Assembly: GCF_000719975.1 (NCBI RefSeq)
Contig: NZ_JOIJ01000014.1
Span: 55,511-119,510 of the forward strand
From: Prauserella rugosa
Lineage (GTDB): Bacteria; Actinomycetota; Actinomycetes; Mycobacteriales; Pseudonocardiaceae
Reading direction: 5' to 3'
Length of the DNA stretch: 64,000 bases
Shown piece after piece: positions 39,887 through 48,623 of the stretch. Each line of letters opens with the position of its first letter. Position 1 is the first letter of the stretch. Position numbers and translations under genes: made by a program. Under the pieces are notes generated by a model. That model saw only the letters and a list, made by a program, of their open reading frames with translations, had not been told where the DNA came from and searched no databases.

Positions 39887-40510
39887 TCAGCCGACCGGCC
39901 TCGGGTCGTTCATGCCCCGGACCGCGAGCCACTGCTGCATCGCGTACTCGACCATGGTGATCAGCGTCTGCTTCGTCGACTCGCGTTCCCTGGCGTCGCA
40001 GCGCACGAGCGGGATGCTCTCGTCGATGGACAGCGCCTCACGCACGTCGTTCAGGTCGTGCTGCAGCACCCCGTCGAACGTGTTCACCCCCACGATGTAC
40101 GGCAGTCCGCGGTCCTCGAAGAAGTCGATCGGGGCGAACGAGTCCGCGAGCCTGCGGGTGTCCGCGAGCACGACCGCACCGATCGCACCGCGCACCAGGT
40201 CGTCCCACATGAACCAGAAGCGCTCCTGTCCGGGGGTGCCGAACAGGTACAGGATCAGGTCCTCGTCCAGGGAGACACGGCCGAAGTCCATCGCCACCGT
40301 GGTGGTGGACTTGTTCGGCGTGGCCGCGAGGTCGTCGATGCCGGTGCTCGCGTCCGTCATCATCGCCTCGGTCGTCAACGGCACGATCTCGGAGACCGAA
40401 CCGACGAACGTGGTCTTGCCCGCACCGAAACCGCCGGCCACGACGATCTTGGCCGAGGTCATCGTCTTCGGCGCGGCCTGGCGCGGTGCCTTAAAGCCGA
40501 CGGAGTCCAC
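39887..40510 (-). CDS. cvnD: Conservon GTP-binding protein CvnD
   Basis: A 207-residue Ras/Rab-like small GTPase of the actinobacterial conservon family. It has P-loop GGFGAGKTT, switch-II DxxG-like YLFGTPGQERFWFMW and NTFDG in place of NKxD. The N terminus MDSVGFKAPRQ is typical. In conservons such as those of Streptomyces, CvnD works with CvnA-C at the membrane in a GPCR-like arrangement. It overlaps cvnC by 20 bp and is the last gene of the operon. Confidence 0.88.
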   Translation of the reverse strand: MDSVGFKAPRQAAPKTMTSAKIVVAGGFGAGKTTFVGSVSEIVPLTTEAMMTDASTGIDDLAATPNKSTTTVAMDFGRVSLDEDLILYLFGTPGQERFWFMWDDLVRGAIGAVVLADTRRLADSFAPIDFFEDRGLPYIVGVNTFDGVLQHDLNDVREALSIDESIPLVRCDARERESTKQTLITMVEYAMQQWLAVRGMNDPRPVG

Positions 40511-41135
40511 TCAACACCCTTTCCATCAACATAAAATGCGCTTCGGCGTTCTCGCTGCCCGATGCGGTCCTGTGCACGGTCACCAAGCCCGTGTCCGCCG
40601 CATCGCTGATCAGCACTCGCGCCACTCCGAGCGGCACTCCGAGCACCGCAGCGATCTCGGCCACCGAACGTGGAGCACGGCATTCTTCCATGATGACCTG
40701 ATGCTCGACCTGGTCGGGGACCGGCAGCACCGCTGCATCACGGGTGGAGATCAACGTTTCGAGTTCCAGCGGATAGTTGGCTTTCGTCCGGCCGCCGGTG
40801 ATGGCGTAAGGACGGACGAAACCGGTTTCCTCAGCCGGGATCGGTGGCTCCGCCACCGGTTCGACGGGGATAGCTTCGGCCGACACGAACTGCTCCTCTC
40901 CGGTCGTTGACCGGTCGTGGTCGTCCTGCCCCGGCCACACCACATCGGCGGGCTCGGGTTCGGTTGACGACGGTCCTCCCCGGTTGTCGTCCTTCTCACC
41001 GGGTTCGTCCCTGCGTCCCCCTCGTTTCCGACGGCGCAACCCGGACGTGAGCGCGAAGCCGTTGAGCACGTCAGCGATCGCGCTCTCGTGGTCCTCGCTC
41101 CCGGATCCGGATTCGGTGCTCATCGGCTGGGTCAT
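40491..41135 (-). CDS. cvnC: Conservon DUF742 protein CvnC
   Basis: A 214-residue protein with a low-complexity acidic N-terminal half (about residues 1-100). A DUF742 winged-helix-like domain follows: GFVRPYAITGGRTKANYPLELETLIS, then SVAEIAAVLGVPLGVARVLISDAADTGLVTVH. DUF742 proteins are the third conservon member and contact CvnD. It overlaps cvnB by 4 bp and cvnD by 20 bp. Confidence 0.87.
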   Translation of the reverse strand: MTQPMSTESGSGSEDHESAIADVLNGFALTSGLRRRKRGGRRDEPGEKDDNRGGPSSTEPEPADVVWPGQDDHDRSTTGEEQFVSAEAIPVEPVAEPPIPAEETGFVRPYAITGGRTKANYPLELETLISTRDAAVLPVPDQVEHQVIMEECRAPRSVAEIAAVLGVPLGVARVLISDAADTGLVTVHRTASGSENAEAHFMLMERVLSGLRRL

Positions 41136-41584
41136 CCCACCGATCCGCCGACCAACGGGCCACCCGCACCCTGCAGCTGCGCACGCAGCTCAGGGGTGAG
41201 GATCTGCCCGACCCGGTCGACGAGGAGCGTCATCTCGTACGCCACCTGACCGATGTCGCAGTTCGGCGCGGCCAGCACGGCCAGGCACGAACCGTCGCTG
41301 ATGGACATCAGCACCATGATGCCGAGCTCCATCTCGACGACCGTCTCGTTCACGGCGCCCGCCTCGAAGCATCGAGCGGCGCCCTGCGTCAGGCTGATGA
41401 GGCCGGATGCGACCGCGGCGAGCTGATCGGCGCGGTCGAGCGGCAGTCGGTTCGACGCGGTGAGCAACAGCCCGTCCGCCGACACGACGACCGCGTGCGC
41501 GACGCCCGGCACTCGCTCGGCGAAGTCGTTCACCAGCCATCCGAACTGGTTCTGTTGGGGCTGAGCCCGGTCCGGCGCGGTCAT
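41132..41584 (-). CDS. cvnB: Conservon roadblock/LC7-domain protein CvnB
   Basis: A 150-residue roadblock/LC7 (longin-like) protein: FGWLVNDFAERVPGVAHAVVVSADGLLL, LPLDRADQLAAVASGLISLTQGAAR and GIMVLMSISDGSCLAVLA. Roadblock proteins of conservons are small-GTPase-activating or scaffolding factors that pair with CvnD. It overlaps cvnA by 4 bp. Confidence 0.88.
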   Translation of the reverse strand: MTAPDRAQPQQNQFGWLVNDFAERVPGVAHAVVVSADGLLLTASNRLPLDRADQLAAVASGLISLTQGAARCFEAGAVNETVVEMELGIMVLMSISDGSCLAVLAAPNCDIGQVAYEMTLLVDRVGQILTPELRAQLQGAGGPLVGGSVG

Positions 41585-44500
41585 TCACCCTCCACTTTCT
41601 GTTCACTGCTGTCGCTCGCCTGAGCGGTCCGATGCCGACCTCGGCGAATTCCCTGCTGGAAACTGCTGAGCCTGCCCTGCACGTCGGCGGGGTCACGCTC
41701 GCGCCGCGGCCGGCTGCCGGCCGGTCCCGTCGACGTCGCACTACCCGGCATCAGCTGCTGGCCACGCTGGCGGCGTGGCAGCCCGGCCGGGGTGTAGCCG
41801 GACGGCGTCGCATCCGACGCCGCCTGCACCGTGCGCCACCGCTCGTCGGCGGCGAACGTCCAGTCCGCTGCGGTGTCCTTGCCTGCAGCGGTGTCACTTC
41901 CTGCGACGGTGTCACTGCCCGTGGCGGCCGCAGTATCCGCATCGGCCGCGGTGTCCGCGTTCGTCGAGTCCACCGCCGTCGAGTCCACCGCCGACGAGTC
42001 CGTGGTCGTCGAGTCCGCCGTGGTCGTGGTGGCGGTGTCGTCGACCGTGGCCGTGGACTCGGCCGTCTCCGTGCTCGCCGACACCGCACCGGCCGACTCG
42101 GCCGACGTGCCGCCCTGCGACTCCTCGGCCTGCGCGGCCTTCGACCGGGTGGCCTCGGGCTGGGTGGACTTGGGCTGGGTGGCCTCGGGCTGCGCGGCCT
42201 TCGGCTTCCGGCGGCGCTGCGGCAGGCCCGCGGCCGTGGTCGGCGTGTCCTGCTGGGCCGACACGGTCGAGCCGGTCTCCGCCGTGCCACTGTGCGCCGT
42301 GCCAGTGTCCGCCGTGCCACTGTCCGTCGAGCCGGTCTCCGTCGTGCCGGACGCCTGCGGGGCGGTCCCGGATGTGGCCGGTGCTGCGGACGCGTGGCCG
42401 TTGACGGCGCCGGTCGATCCGGCCTCACCGCCGGCGTCCGGGGCCGTGTCCGGTTCCGGCTTGCGCCGCCTGCCACGGCTCACGCCCTGCTGGAAGCTGC
42501 TGAGCCTGCTGCGGACGTCCGAGGCGTCCCGTCGCGGCGGAGCGGGCTGCGGGTGCGCAACGCCGTTCACGCCGTTCACCGCGGTCCCGCCGGCCCGTCC
42601 GGCGTCGGTGGCGCTTCCCGGCATGAGCTTCTGGCCCCGCTGCCTGCGCGGCAGACCCGCGGACGTGTAGTCCTCCGGCTCGGCCTTGGCGGCCTCCTCG
42701 GCGTTCTTCCTGCCCGGGTCGGCCGCACCCCAGCCGGGGTCGGACGCCGGGTCACTCTCGCTGCGGAACCACGCCGACAGGGTGTCGTTGAAGATCGGCG
42801 TCGTCTCCGAGCCGTCCTTCTTGCGCTGCCCGGACGTGGCCGGCGAGGCCGCGGAGGCGCTCGACGCCGGACCGGAGGACCCGGCCGTCGCCGCGCCGCC
42901 CGCGTCCTCGGTCGAGGAGTTCGCCGTGCCTGCCGTCTTGGCGTTCCACCAGTCGGTGACCTCGGTGTTCTTCGGTGCGAACAGCGCGGTCCCGCTCAGG
43001 TCCTCGCCGGTCTCGGGCTGCGTGTCGCCTGGCGTGTCACCGGCCGCCGCATTCGAGGCGCCCGTGCCGTCGGCGCCCTCGGCAGCCGGTGCCGAGGTGC
43101 CGGGACGCGGTTTCCTGCTGGCACCGGGCCTGCGACGGGGCAGTCCGGAGGTCGTCCCACCGGCGGCGCCGTCAGCGCCCTCGTCCGTGCCTTCGTCGGC
43201 GGGTCCGCCCTGCTGCGGGATCGAAGGGCCGCCGCCCGGGACCGCGCTGGACGTTCCCGACGAGTTCGACGAGGACGGCGAGGACGGCGAGGACGCTGTC
43301 GTGCCGTTCCCCTCCGCGGAGCCGGTGGTGGGGGCGCCCGGCCGAGTGCCGTTGCGACCCGTGCCGATCTGCCCGGTGCCGTTCTGCCCCGTGCCGTTCT
43401 GCCCCGTGCCGTTGCGGGAGGAACCGTCGGAGCCGCTCCCGTCGGTTCCCGCGGAGCGGTCGTCGGTGATCGGGCTGAACAGCGCTGTGCCGGACACCTC
43501 GTTCTCCGACGGCGCGTCCCCGCCCTGCGTCAACGGGGCGAAGGCGGTCGGGACGGACGCGCCGTGGTGGGAACCGCGCTGCGGAAGACCGCTGCGCGTG
43601 GTTCCGACCGGGGTGGACCCGGTGGGCCCGCCGGCGGATCCGGATGCCGGCGACGGGGCCTGTGCGGGCACCAGCTCGGTGGGTGCGCTGTGGTCGACGA
43701 TGACGACGTCCTTGGGCACGCGGACGACGGCGGTCACGCCGGTGACGTCCTTACCGCCGCGCAGCTGCACCTCGAAGCCGTGCCTGCCGGCCAGCCGGCC
43801 GACGACGAACAGGCCCATCCGCCGCGAGGTGGCGATGTCGACCGGGCCCGCGTCGGTGAGTCGGCCGTTGGCCTCCTCGAGTTCGGCCTCGTTCATGCCG
43901 ATGCCGCGGTCGACGATCTCCACCTGGAGCACGCCGTCGTCGAGGGTGCTCGACACGGTCACGCGCGTCTCGGGTGCCGAGAACGCGGTCGCGTTGTCGA
44001 GCAGCTCGGCGACGAGGCGGACCAGGTCGCCCGCCGCGTACCCGACGATCCGGGCCTGCGGCGGGGCGTTGACCGCCACGCGCTGGTACTGCTCGATCTC
44101 CGACACCGCGGCGCGCAGCACGTCGGTGACGCTGACCGGACGGCCCGACCGCCGTCCCGGTTCGTCGCCGGAGAGCACCATGAGGTTCTCGTTGTTGCGG
44201 CGCATGCGGGTGGCGAGGTGGTCGAGCTGGAACAGCGTGGCCAGCTGGTCGGCGTCCTCCTCGTCGCGCTCGAGCCGCTCGATGAGCTGCAGCTGGCGCT
44301 GTACCAGGCTCTGGCTCCGGCGCGAGAGGTTGACGAACACGCCCGCGTAGCCGGCGCGCATGCCGGCCTGCTCCACGGCGAGGCGCAGGGCCTGGCTGTG
44401 GACGGCGTCGAAGGCGCGCGCCACCTGTCCGATCTCGTCGTCGGTCGACACCGGAACCGGGCGGACGACGGGGTTGTGTTCCTGACCGTCCTGGATGGAC

Positions 44501-45660
44501 TGCACCGCCTCGGGAAGCGCCCGGTCGGCGACGTCCAGCGCGGAGGTGCGCAGCACGTTGAGCGAGCGCAGCAGGTGCCGGGTGATCACGAACACCACCA
44601 CCGCGGCGAGCGCGAGCGCCAGCACGAACAGCACCGCCAGCCACACCACACCGGCGTGGGCACCGCTGGCCCGTTCGTCCGCGGTGGCCGTCACCTCACC
44701 GCCGAGCTGGCCGCCGTACTCGCCCATGGCGCCGAAGACCTCGTTCGAGGCCTGCTGCCACTCCTGCGCGGAGACGTCCCCGAACGCGGCGTTGGCGTCC
44801 TGTCCGGCCAGCAGCCCGCGCATGATCGACTCGCGGGTGTCGAACGCGTCGCCGCGGACGGTCTCGTTGAACGCGGCGCGTTGGGTGACCGTGGCTGCGC
44901 TGGAGAACTCGGCGAGCCGGTCCTCGAGCCGCACGGACGAGGTGCGCAGCTGGTCGAACTCGCTGGGCGCGAGTCCCCCGCGGTCGATGCCGTAGGTCAC
45001 GAGCGCCTGTTGGATCGAGACTTCCTCGCTGGCCACCATCACGTCGTGCAGGGCGGTGGGCGTACCGCCGATCGCGTCGTCGCCCATGCCGGACACCGCG
45101 GCGACGTCCACGGTGAGCAGCGACGAGGTGATGACCGAGTAGGACGAGGTCGCCTGGATCGCACCCAGCTGCCCGGTGCGGACCCGCTCGCGCAGTGAGG
45201 AGAGCCGGTCGAGCTGCTCGTTGAGCTGCTCGCGCGGTTCGGCGAGTGCGTCGAGGTCGGCCGAGGTGGTGTTCAGCGCCGAACGCACCGGCCCGACGGC
45301 CTCGTCGACGTCGGCGCGCACCTGGTCGAGCCGGGCCGTGTCGGTCCCGGCGCCGGTGGTCAGCGCCGCGGCCGTCTCGGTGCGCTCCCGTTGGAGGGCG
45401 TCCAGGAGGGTTCTGGAGGCCGCGTTCAGCTGCGCCAGCTCGGCCACCTGGTCGTATCGGTCGGCGCGGTCGAGCTGTGTGCCGAGCGTCAGGCCGCCCA
45501 GCACCAGCGCGATCACGATGGGAATCAGCGTGACGGCTCCGAGCTTGGCGGGCAGCTTCCAATCCCGCCAGCGCGCCAGAGCCTTCCACGGGGACGGCTT
45601 CGGGGCGTCCTCACCGAGGAGTTGCCCCACAGGCACTCGGCCTTCTCCTGCAACGGTCAC
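41581..45660 (-). CDS. cvnA: Conservon sensor histidine kinase CvnA with long disordered tail
   Basis: A 1,359-residue membrane kinase. TM1 lies at about 39-60, then a large extracellular nitrate/nitrite-sensing-like domain (about 65-330). TM2 is at 337-360, then a HAMP-like region and the kinase core (about 430-650). The N-box is AELLDNATAF (551-560) and the G-box DRGIGM (584-589). No clear H-box histidine is seen; LDHLATRMRRNNENLMVL is the equivalent. About 700 residues of Ser/Thr/Gly/Pro-rich tail follow. They contain repeated GLPRRxRG (at least four), RSRLSSFQQGVSRGRRRK-type modules (two) and GTALFSP/GTALFAP. GTG 45660 follows GGGAG. It starts the cvnABCD operon. Confidence 0.88.
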   Translation of the reverse strand: MTVAGEGRVPVGQLLGEDAPKPSPWKALARWRDWKLPAKLGAVTLIPIVIALVLGGLTLGTQLDRADRYDQVAELAQLNAASRTLLDALQRERTETAAALTTGAGTDTARLDQVRADVDEAVGPVRSALNTTSADLDALAEPREQLNEQLDRLSSLRERVRTGQLGAIQATSSYSVITSSLLTVDVAAVSGMGDDAIGGTPTALHDVMVASEEVSIQQALVTYGIDRGGLAPSEFDQLRTSSVRLEDRLAEFSSAATVTQRAAFNETVRGDAFDTRESIMRGLLAGQDANAAFGDVSAQEWQQASNEVFGAMGEYGGQLGGEVTATADERASGAHAGVVWLAVLFVLALALAAVVVFVITRHLLRSLNVLRTSALDVADRALPEAVQSIQDGQEHNPVVRPVPVSTDDEIGQVARAFDAVHSQALRLAVEQAGMRAGYAGVFVNLSRRSQSLVQRQLQLIERLERDEEDADQLATLFQLDHLATRMRRNNENLMVLSGDEPGRRSGRPVSVTDVLRAAVSEIEQYQRVAVNAPPQARIVGYAAGDLVRLVAELLDNATAFSAPETRVTVSSTLDDGVLQVEIVDRGIGMNEAELEEANGRLTDAGPVDIATSRRMGLFVVGRLAGRHGFEVQLRGGKDVTGVTAVVRVPKDVVIVDHSAPTELVPAQAPSPASGSAGGPTGSTPVGTTRSGLPQRGSHHGASVPTAFAPLTQGGDAPSENEVSGTALFSPITDDRSAGTDGSGSDGSSRNGTGQNGTGQNGTGQIGTGRNGTRPGAPTTGSAEGNGTTASSPSSPSSSNSSGTSSAVPGGGPSIPQQGGPADEGTDEGADGAAGGTTSGLPRRRPGASRKPRPGTSAPAAEGADGTGASNAAAGDTPGDTQPETGEDLSGTALFAPKNTEVTDWWNAKTAGTANSSTEDAGGAATAGSSGPASSASAASPATSGQRKKDGSETTPIFNDTLSAWFRSESDPASDPGWGAADPGRKNAEEAAKAEPEDYTSAGLPRRQRGQKLMPGSATDAGRAGGTAVNGVNGVAHPQPAPPRRDASDVRSRLSSFQQGVSRGRRRKPEPDTAPDAGGEAGSTGAVNGHASAAPATSGTAPQASGTTETGSTDSGTADTGTAHSGTAETGSTVSAQQDTPTTAAGLPQRRRKPKAAQPEATQPKSTQPEATRSKAAQAEESQGGTSAESAGAVSASTETAESTATVDDTATTTTADSTTTDSSAVDSTAVDSTNADTAADADTAAATGSDTVAGSDTAAGKDTAADWTFAADERWRTVQAASDATPSGYTPAGLPRRQRGQQLMPGSATSTGPAGSRPRRERDPADVQGRLSSFQQGIRRGRHRTAQASDSSEQKVEGE

Positions 45661-46961
45661 GTACGTGACTCCCTCTCAGGCTCGCTCACGGGTACGACGG
45701 CGGGGCCCACCTGCGGGGACGGCACAGTCGACCGCTCCGGCGCGGCCGGGCACGCCGACACGACGCAGCGAAGCGGAGGCCGTCCGCGCATCGTGCACCG
45801 CAGATGCATGCCGGGTCGATCCTTCCCTGTCCACGGCTGCCGGATCCGTTGTGCTGGTCCCTGCGCCGTGTCTTCGCTGTCGGTCGGGTGTCGGTCTGGC
45901 TGGTCGCTGTTCGCTGTCGGTCGCTGTGTCGCTCGGCCCTGTTCGCGTGGGCCCTGTCTGTGTGGGTCCTGTCTGCGTGGGCCCTGTTTGTGTGGCGGTA
46001 CTGTCCTCTCCGGCGCAGCCTCGTGCGCCGGAGACGCCAGCGGTCGCCGTCGTTCACGTCCGCCCCGGCCTGCGCGCCCTCCCCCAGGACGCCGTCCCGG
46101 CACGGTGGCCCGTACCTGGCAGCGGCCGCGATCCGCCACCTGCGATCTGCACCTTGAACGAGCAGATCCCGTGCGTGGCTTTCGAATCGCTTGCCGGGGC
46201 GCCAGAAATCGTACAGCCAAACGGGTTGTCGCCAAATGATCTCGATATCGAGTGGATGACCAGCACAAATGAGGATTCACCCGACTCGGCGGCACTTCGA
46301 TCCGCCGGCTGGGCCGTTCACGATCGTTTTCCGGTCACCGAATTCATATCGTTTCCCCGGTCAAGCCTCACCCACATAGCCCAAGTCGTTGTAGGGATTC
46401 ACCCGTACAGCGGCATCGACTACACCGGACCACTACGGTGCGAAGTCAAAGAGTCCACGATCTAGTAGCGTTACCGATCCGCGACCTCCGTCGCCCGCTC
46501 CCCCGACCCGGTGGCGCGGATCGCACGCACACCGGCCAGGAAACCCCGGTTCATCGCGCGAAGAACCAGCCGCTCACCGGCTCGACACCCACGCGGACAC
46601 CGCGGGCCACGCGACGCCCGAGTCGCTACCGTCCGCAACCAACGAGGGGTCAACCACTGCGGGCATCACTCGTTCTGGTGGCCTCCGCTTAGTGGAACCG
46701 GTTACTCGATCTCGGTCAGTGACCACGAAAGATCACCCGGGCACGGCCGGGACGGATACGAACCCACCGCAGCGCCAGATTGTCGAACAATGACGTTTCC
46801 GACTTCCGCTTCCGGCGAACACCCGGATCCGCAAGAGGGATCTCCCGTGAGATCCGCGACGAAACCGCGGAGTCCGCAGAACCACTATTTCTGGAATGGC
46901 ACAGCAATTCCACTCAGAGCAGTAGTTCAGGGCTTCACATCACCCGAAGGAGTGTCTCAAG
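45661..46961. other. Gene-poor 1.3-kb spacer
   Basis: No convincing gene. Base composition falls from about 46.1 kb onward, and no open frame shows the codon bias of its neighbours. It presumably holds the cvnA promoter and the promoter and leader of the polyamine operon. A short hairpin GGATCTC/GAGATCC lies at 46838-46855. Confidence 0.6.
45936..45995. repeat. Four tandem 15-bp repeats
   Basis: Units starting at 45936, 45951, 45966 and 45981 read GCCCTGTTCGCGTGG, GCCCTGTCTGTGTGG, GTCCTGTCTGCGTGG and GCCCTGTTTGTGTGG. Related GGTCGCTGT runs lie just upstream. Confidence 0.8.
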
Positions 46962-47030
46962 TTGCATGTCACACCGGGCGGGACCGCACTCGGAGCAGCC
47001 ATGGGCCGGTTGAGACCCTCACGCCCGTGA
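46962..47030 (+). CDS. 22-codon leader ORF upstream of the polyamine operon
   Basis: A TTG at 46962 lies nine bases after a strong GAAGGAG (46946-46952). It encodes MHVTPGGTALGAAMGRLRPS and RP, and its TGA overlaps the downstream GTG in GTGA (47027-47030). The strong ribosome-binding site and stop-start overlap argue for translational coupling. The alternative is that the ribosome-binding site serves an N-terminally extended decarboxylase from GTG 46952. No known family. Confidence 0.45.
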   Translation: MHVTPGGTALGAAMGRLRPSRP

Positions 47031-48232
47031 GCATCTCCGACACCGCACCGACGGCAGGTCGCGCGGCCACTCCCGCGCCTGCGGCCCGTCGGTTCCTCGA
47101 CGAGCACGACCCACCCACGCCGTGCCTCGTGGTGGACGTCGACACGGTCGTCGACCGATACCGTGCGCTGGCCGCGGCCTTTCCCGACACGCGCGTGCAG
47201 TACGCCGTGAAGGCCAATCCGGAACCCGCCGTACTGCGCGCACTCGCACGCGAAGACGCGTGGTTCGACGTCGCCAGTCCCGCCGAGATCGACCTCTGCC
47301 TCGAGGCCGGCGCCGACGGCGGACGGCTGTCCTACGGCAACACGATCAAGAAGCCCGCCGACATCGCGCGCGCCCACGCTGCGGGAGTGCGTGAATACAC
47401 CTGCGAGGCGGACGGCGACCTGGACAACATCGCGGCCCACGCGCCGGGGGCGCAGGTGTCGGCGCGGGTCCTGGTCGAGCCGCCTGATTCGGTGACCCCG
47501 TTCGGCCGCAAGTTCGGCTGTGTCCCGGACCGGGCGACCGCGCTGCTCCTGCGCGCCGCGGAACTCGGTCTCGACCCGGTCGGCGTCAGCTTCCACGTCG
47601 GCTCGCAGCAGCTCGACACCGCCGCGTGGGACGTGGCCGTGGAGGCCGCGGCCTCGGTGTTCGCCGGGACCGCAGCCCACGGCCTGCACCTGCGCAGGCT
47701 CAACGTGGGCGGGGGGATCGGCGCCTCCTACCGGGACACCGCCCCGGAACCGACCGCCTACGCCAGTGCGATCGGCGAGGCCCTCGCGCGGCACTTCCCC
47801 GACCGGGCCCCGGAGCTGGTCCTCGAACCCGGGCGCGCGATCGTCGCCGAGGCAGGCGTGATCCGCACCGAGGTCGTGCTCGTGACGCGCAAGGACCCGG
47901 CCGACGAACACCGCTGGGTTTACCTCGACGTCGGGCGCTACAACGGGTTGGCCGAGACCGAGGACGAGGCCATCGCCTACGCGCTCGAGCCCGTCGGCGA
48001 CCACGACGGGGCGAGCGGTCCGGTGATCATCGCCGGGCCCACCTGTGACGGCGATGACGTGCTGTACCAGCGCACTCCGTACCGGTTGCCGGAATCCTTG
48101 CGTGCCGGGGACCGGATCGACATCCTTGCCGCCGGCGCCTACACCGCGAGCTATTCGTCGGTGGCGTTCAACGGCATTCCGCCACTCCGTACCCACTGCA
48201 TCCACGAAGGGAGGCCGACCAGTGCCGACTGA
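47027..48232 (+). CDS. Type III PLP-dependent decarboxylase, ornithine decarboxylase-like
   Basis: A 401-residue alanine-racemase-fold decarboxylase. The PLP lysine lies in VQYAVKANPEP. Other segments are FHVGSQ, NVGGGIGASY, the phosphate-binding EPGRAIVAEAG and the substrate-site GPTCDGDDVLYQRT, whose Cys-Asp pattern is that of ornithine decarboxylase. It probably converts ornithine to putrescine; lysine is also possible. GTG 47027 is preferred because it overlaps the leader stop and begins a conserved-looking N terminus. It overlaps speD by 11 bp. Confidence 0.85.
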   Translation: MSISDTAPTAGRAATPAPAARRFLDEHDPPTPCLVVDVDTVVDRYRALAAAFPDTRVQYAVKANPEPAVLRALAREDAWFDVASPAEIDLCLEAGADGGRLSYGNTIKKPADIARAHAAGVREYTCEADGDLDNIAAHAPGAQVSARVLVEPPDSVTPFGRKFGCVPDRATALLLRAAELGLDPVGVSFHVGSQQLDTAAWDVAVEAAASVFAGTAAHGLHLRRLNVGGGIGASYRDTAPEPTAYASAIGEALARHFPDRAPELVLEPGRAIVAEAGVIRTEVVLVTRKDPADEHRWVYLDVGRYNGLAETEDEAIAYALEPVGDHDGASGPVIIAGPTCDGDDVLYQRTPYRLPESLRAGDRIDILAAGAYTASYSSVAFNGIPPLRTHCIHEGRPTSAD

Positions 48233-48620
48233 CTGCCGCGAGGTCGGTGTGTTCTCGGGCACGCACGTGCTCGCCGAACTCGACGGTGTCGAGCCGCGTC
48301 TGCTCGACGACGACGTCTTTCTGCGCACCACGTTGGCGAGCACGCTCACCGAAGCGGGCGCGACCGTCTGCGACGTCATCGCCCACCGGTTCGAGCCCCA
48401 GGGCGTCACCGTGCTGGCGATGCTCGCCGAGTCGCATGCGTCCGTCCATACCTACCCGGAGATCGGCGCGGCGTTCGTCGACGTGTTCACGTGCGGCGAC
48501 CAGGCCGATCCGACGAGGGCCGTCCAGCTGCTCGGCGCGGCGCTGGGCAGCGCCCCTCCCGCCATGTCCACCGTCCGGCGGGGCCACCCCGCACCGCAGA
48601 CCGCGACGACAGGGAAGTGA
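48222..48620 (+). CDS. speD: S-adenosylmethionine decarboxylase proenzyme SpeD
   Basis: A 132-residue prokaryotic (class 1B) SpeD. The self-cleavage site is ESHASVHTYPE: Ser71 becomes the pyruvoyl group, and His76 and the FTCG Cys91 are the other catalytic residues. It makes decarboxylated SAM, the aminopropyl donor for SpeE. GTG 48222 overlaps the decarboxylase stop. Confidence 0.92.
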   Translation: MPTDCREVGVFSGTHVLAELDGVEPRLLDDDVFLRTTLASTLTEAGATVCDVIAHRFEPQGVTVLAMLAESHASVHTYPEIGAAFVDVFTCGDQADPTRAVQLLGAALGSAPPAMSTVRRGHPAPQTATTGK

Positions 48621-48623
48621 GAA

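Noticed and set aside
46257..46464. Plus-strand ORF of about 69 codons in the AT-richer spacer
   Set aside because: Third-position GC is close to random and there is no good ribosome-binding site or recognisable motif.
46511..47026. N-terminal extension of the decarboxylase across 170 codons
   Set aside because: The upstream sequence is Arg/Pro/His-rich and unlike any PLP-decarboxylase N-terminus; a start at 47027 fits better.
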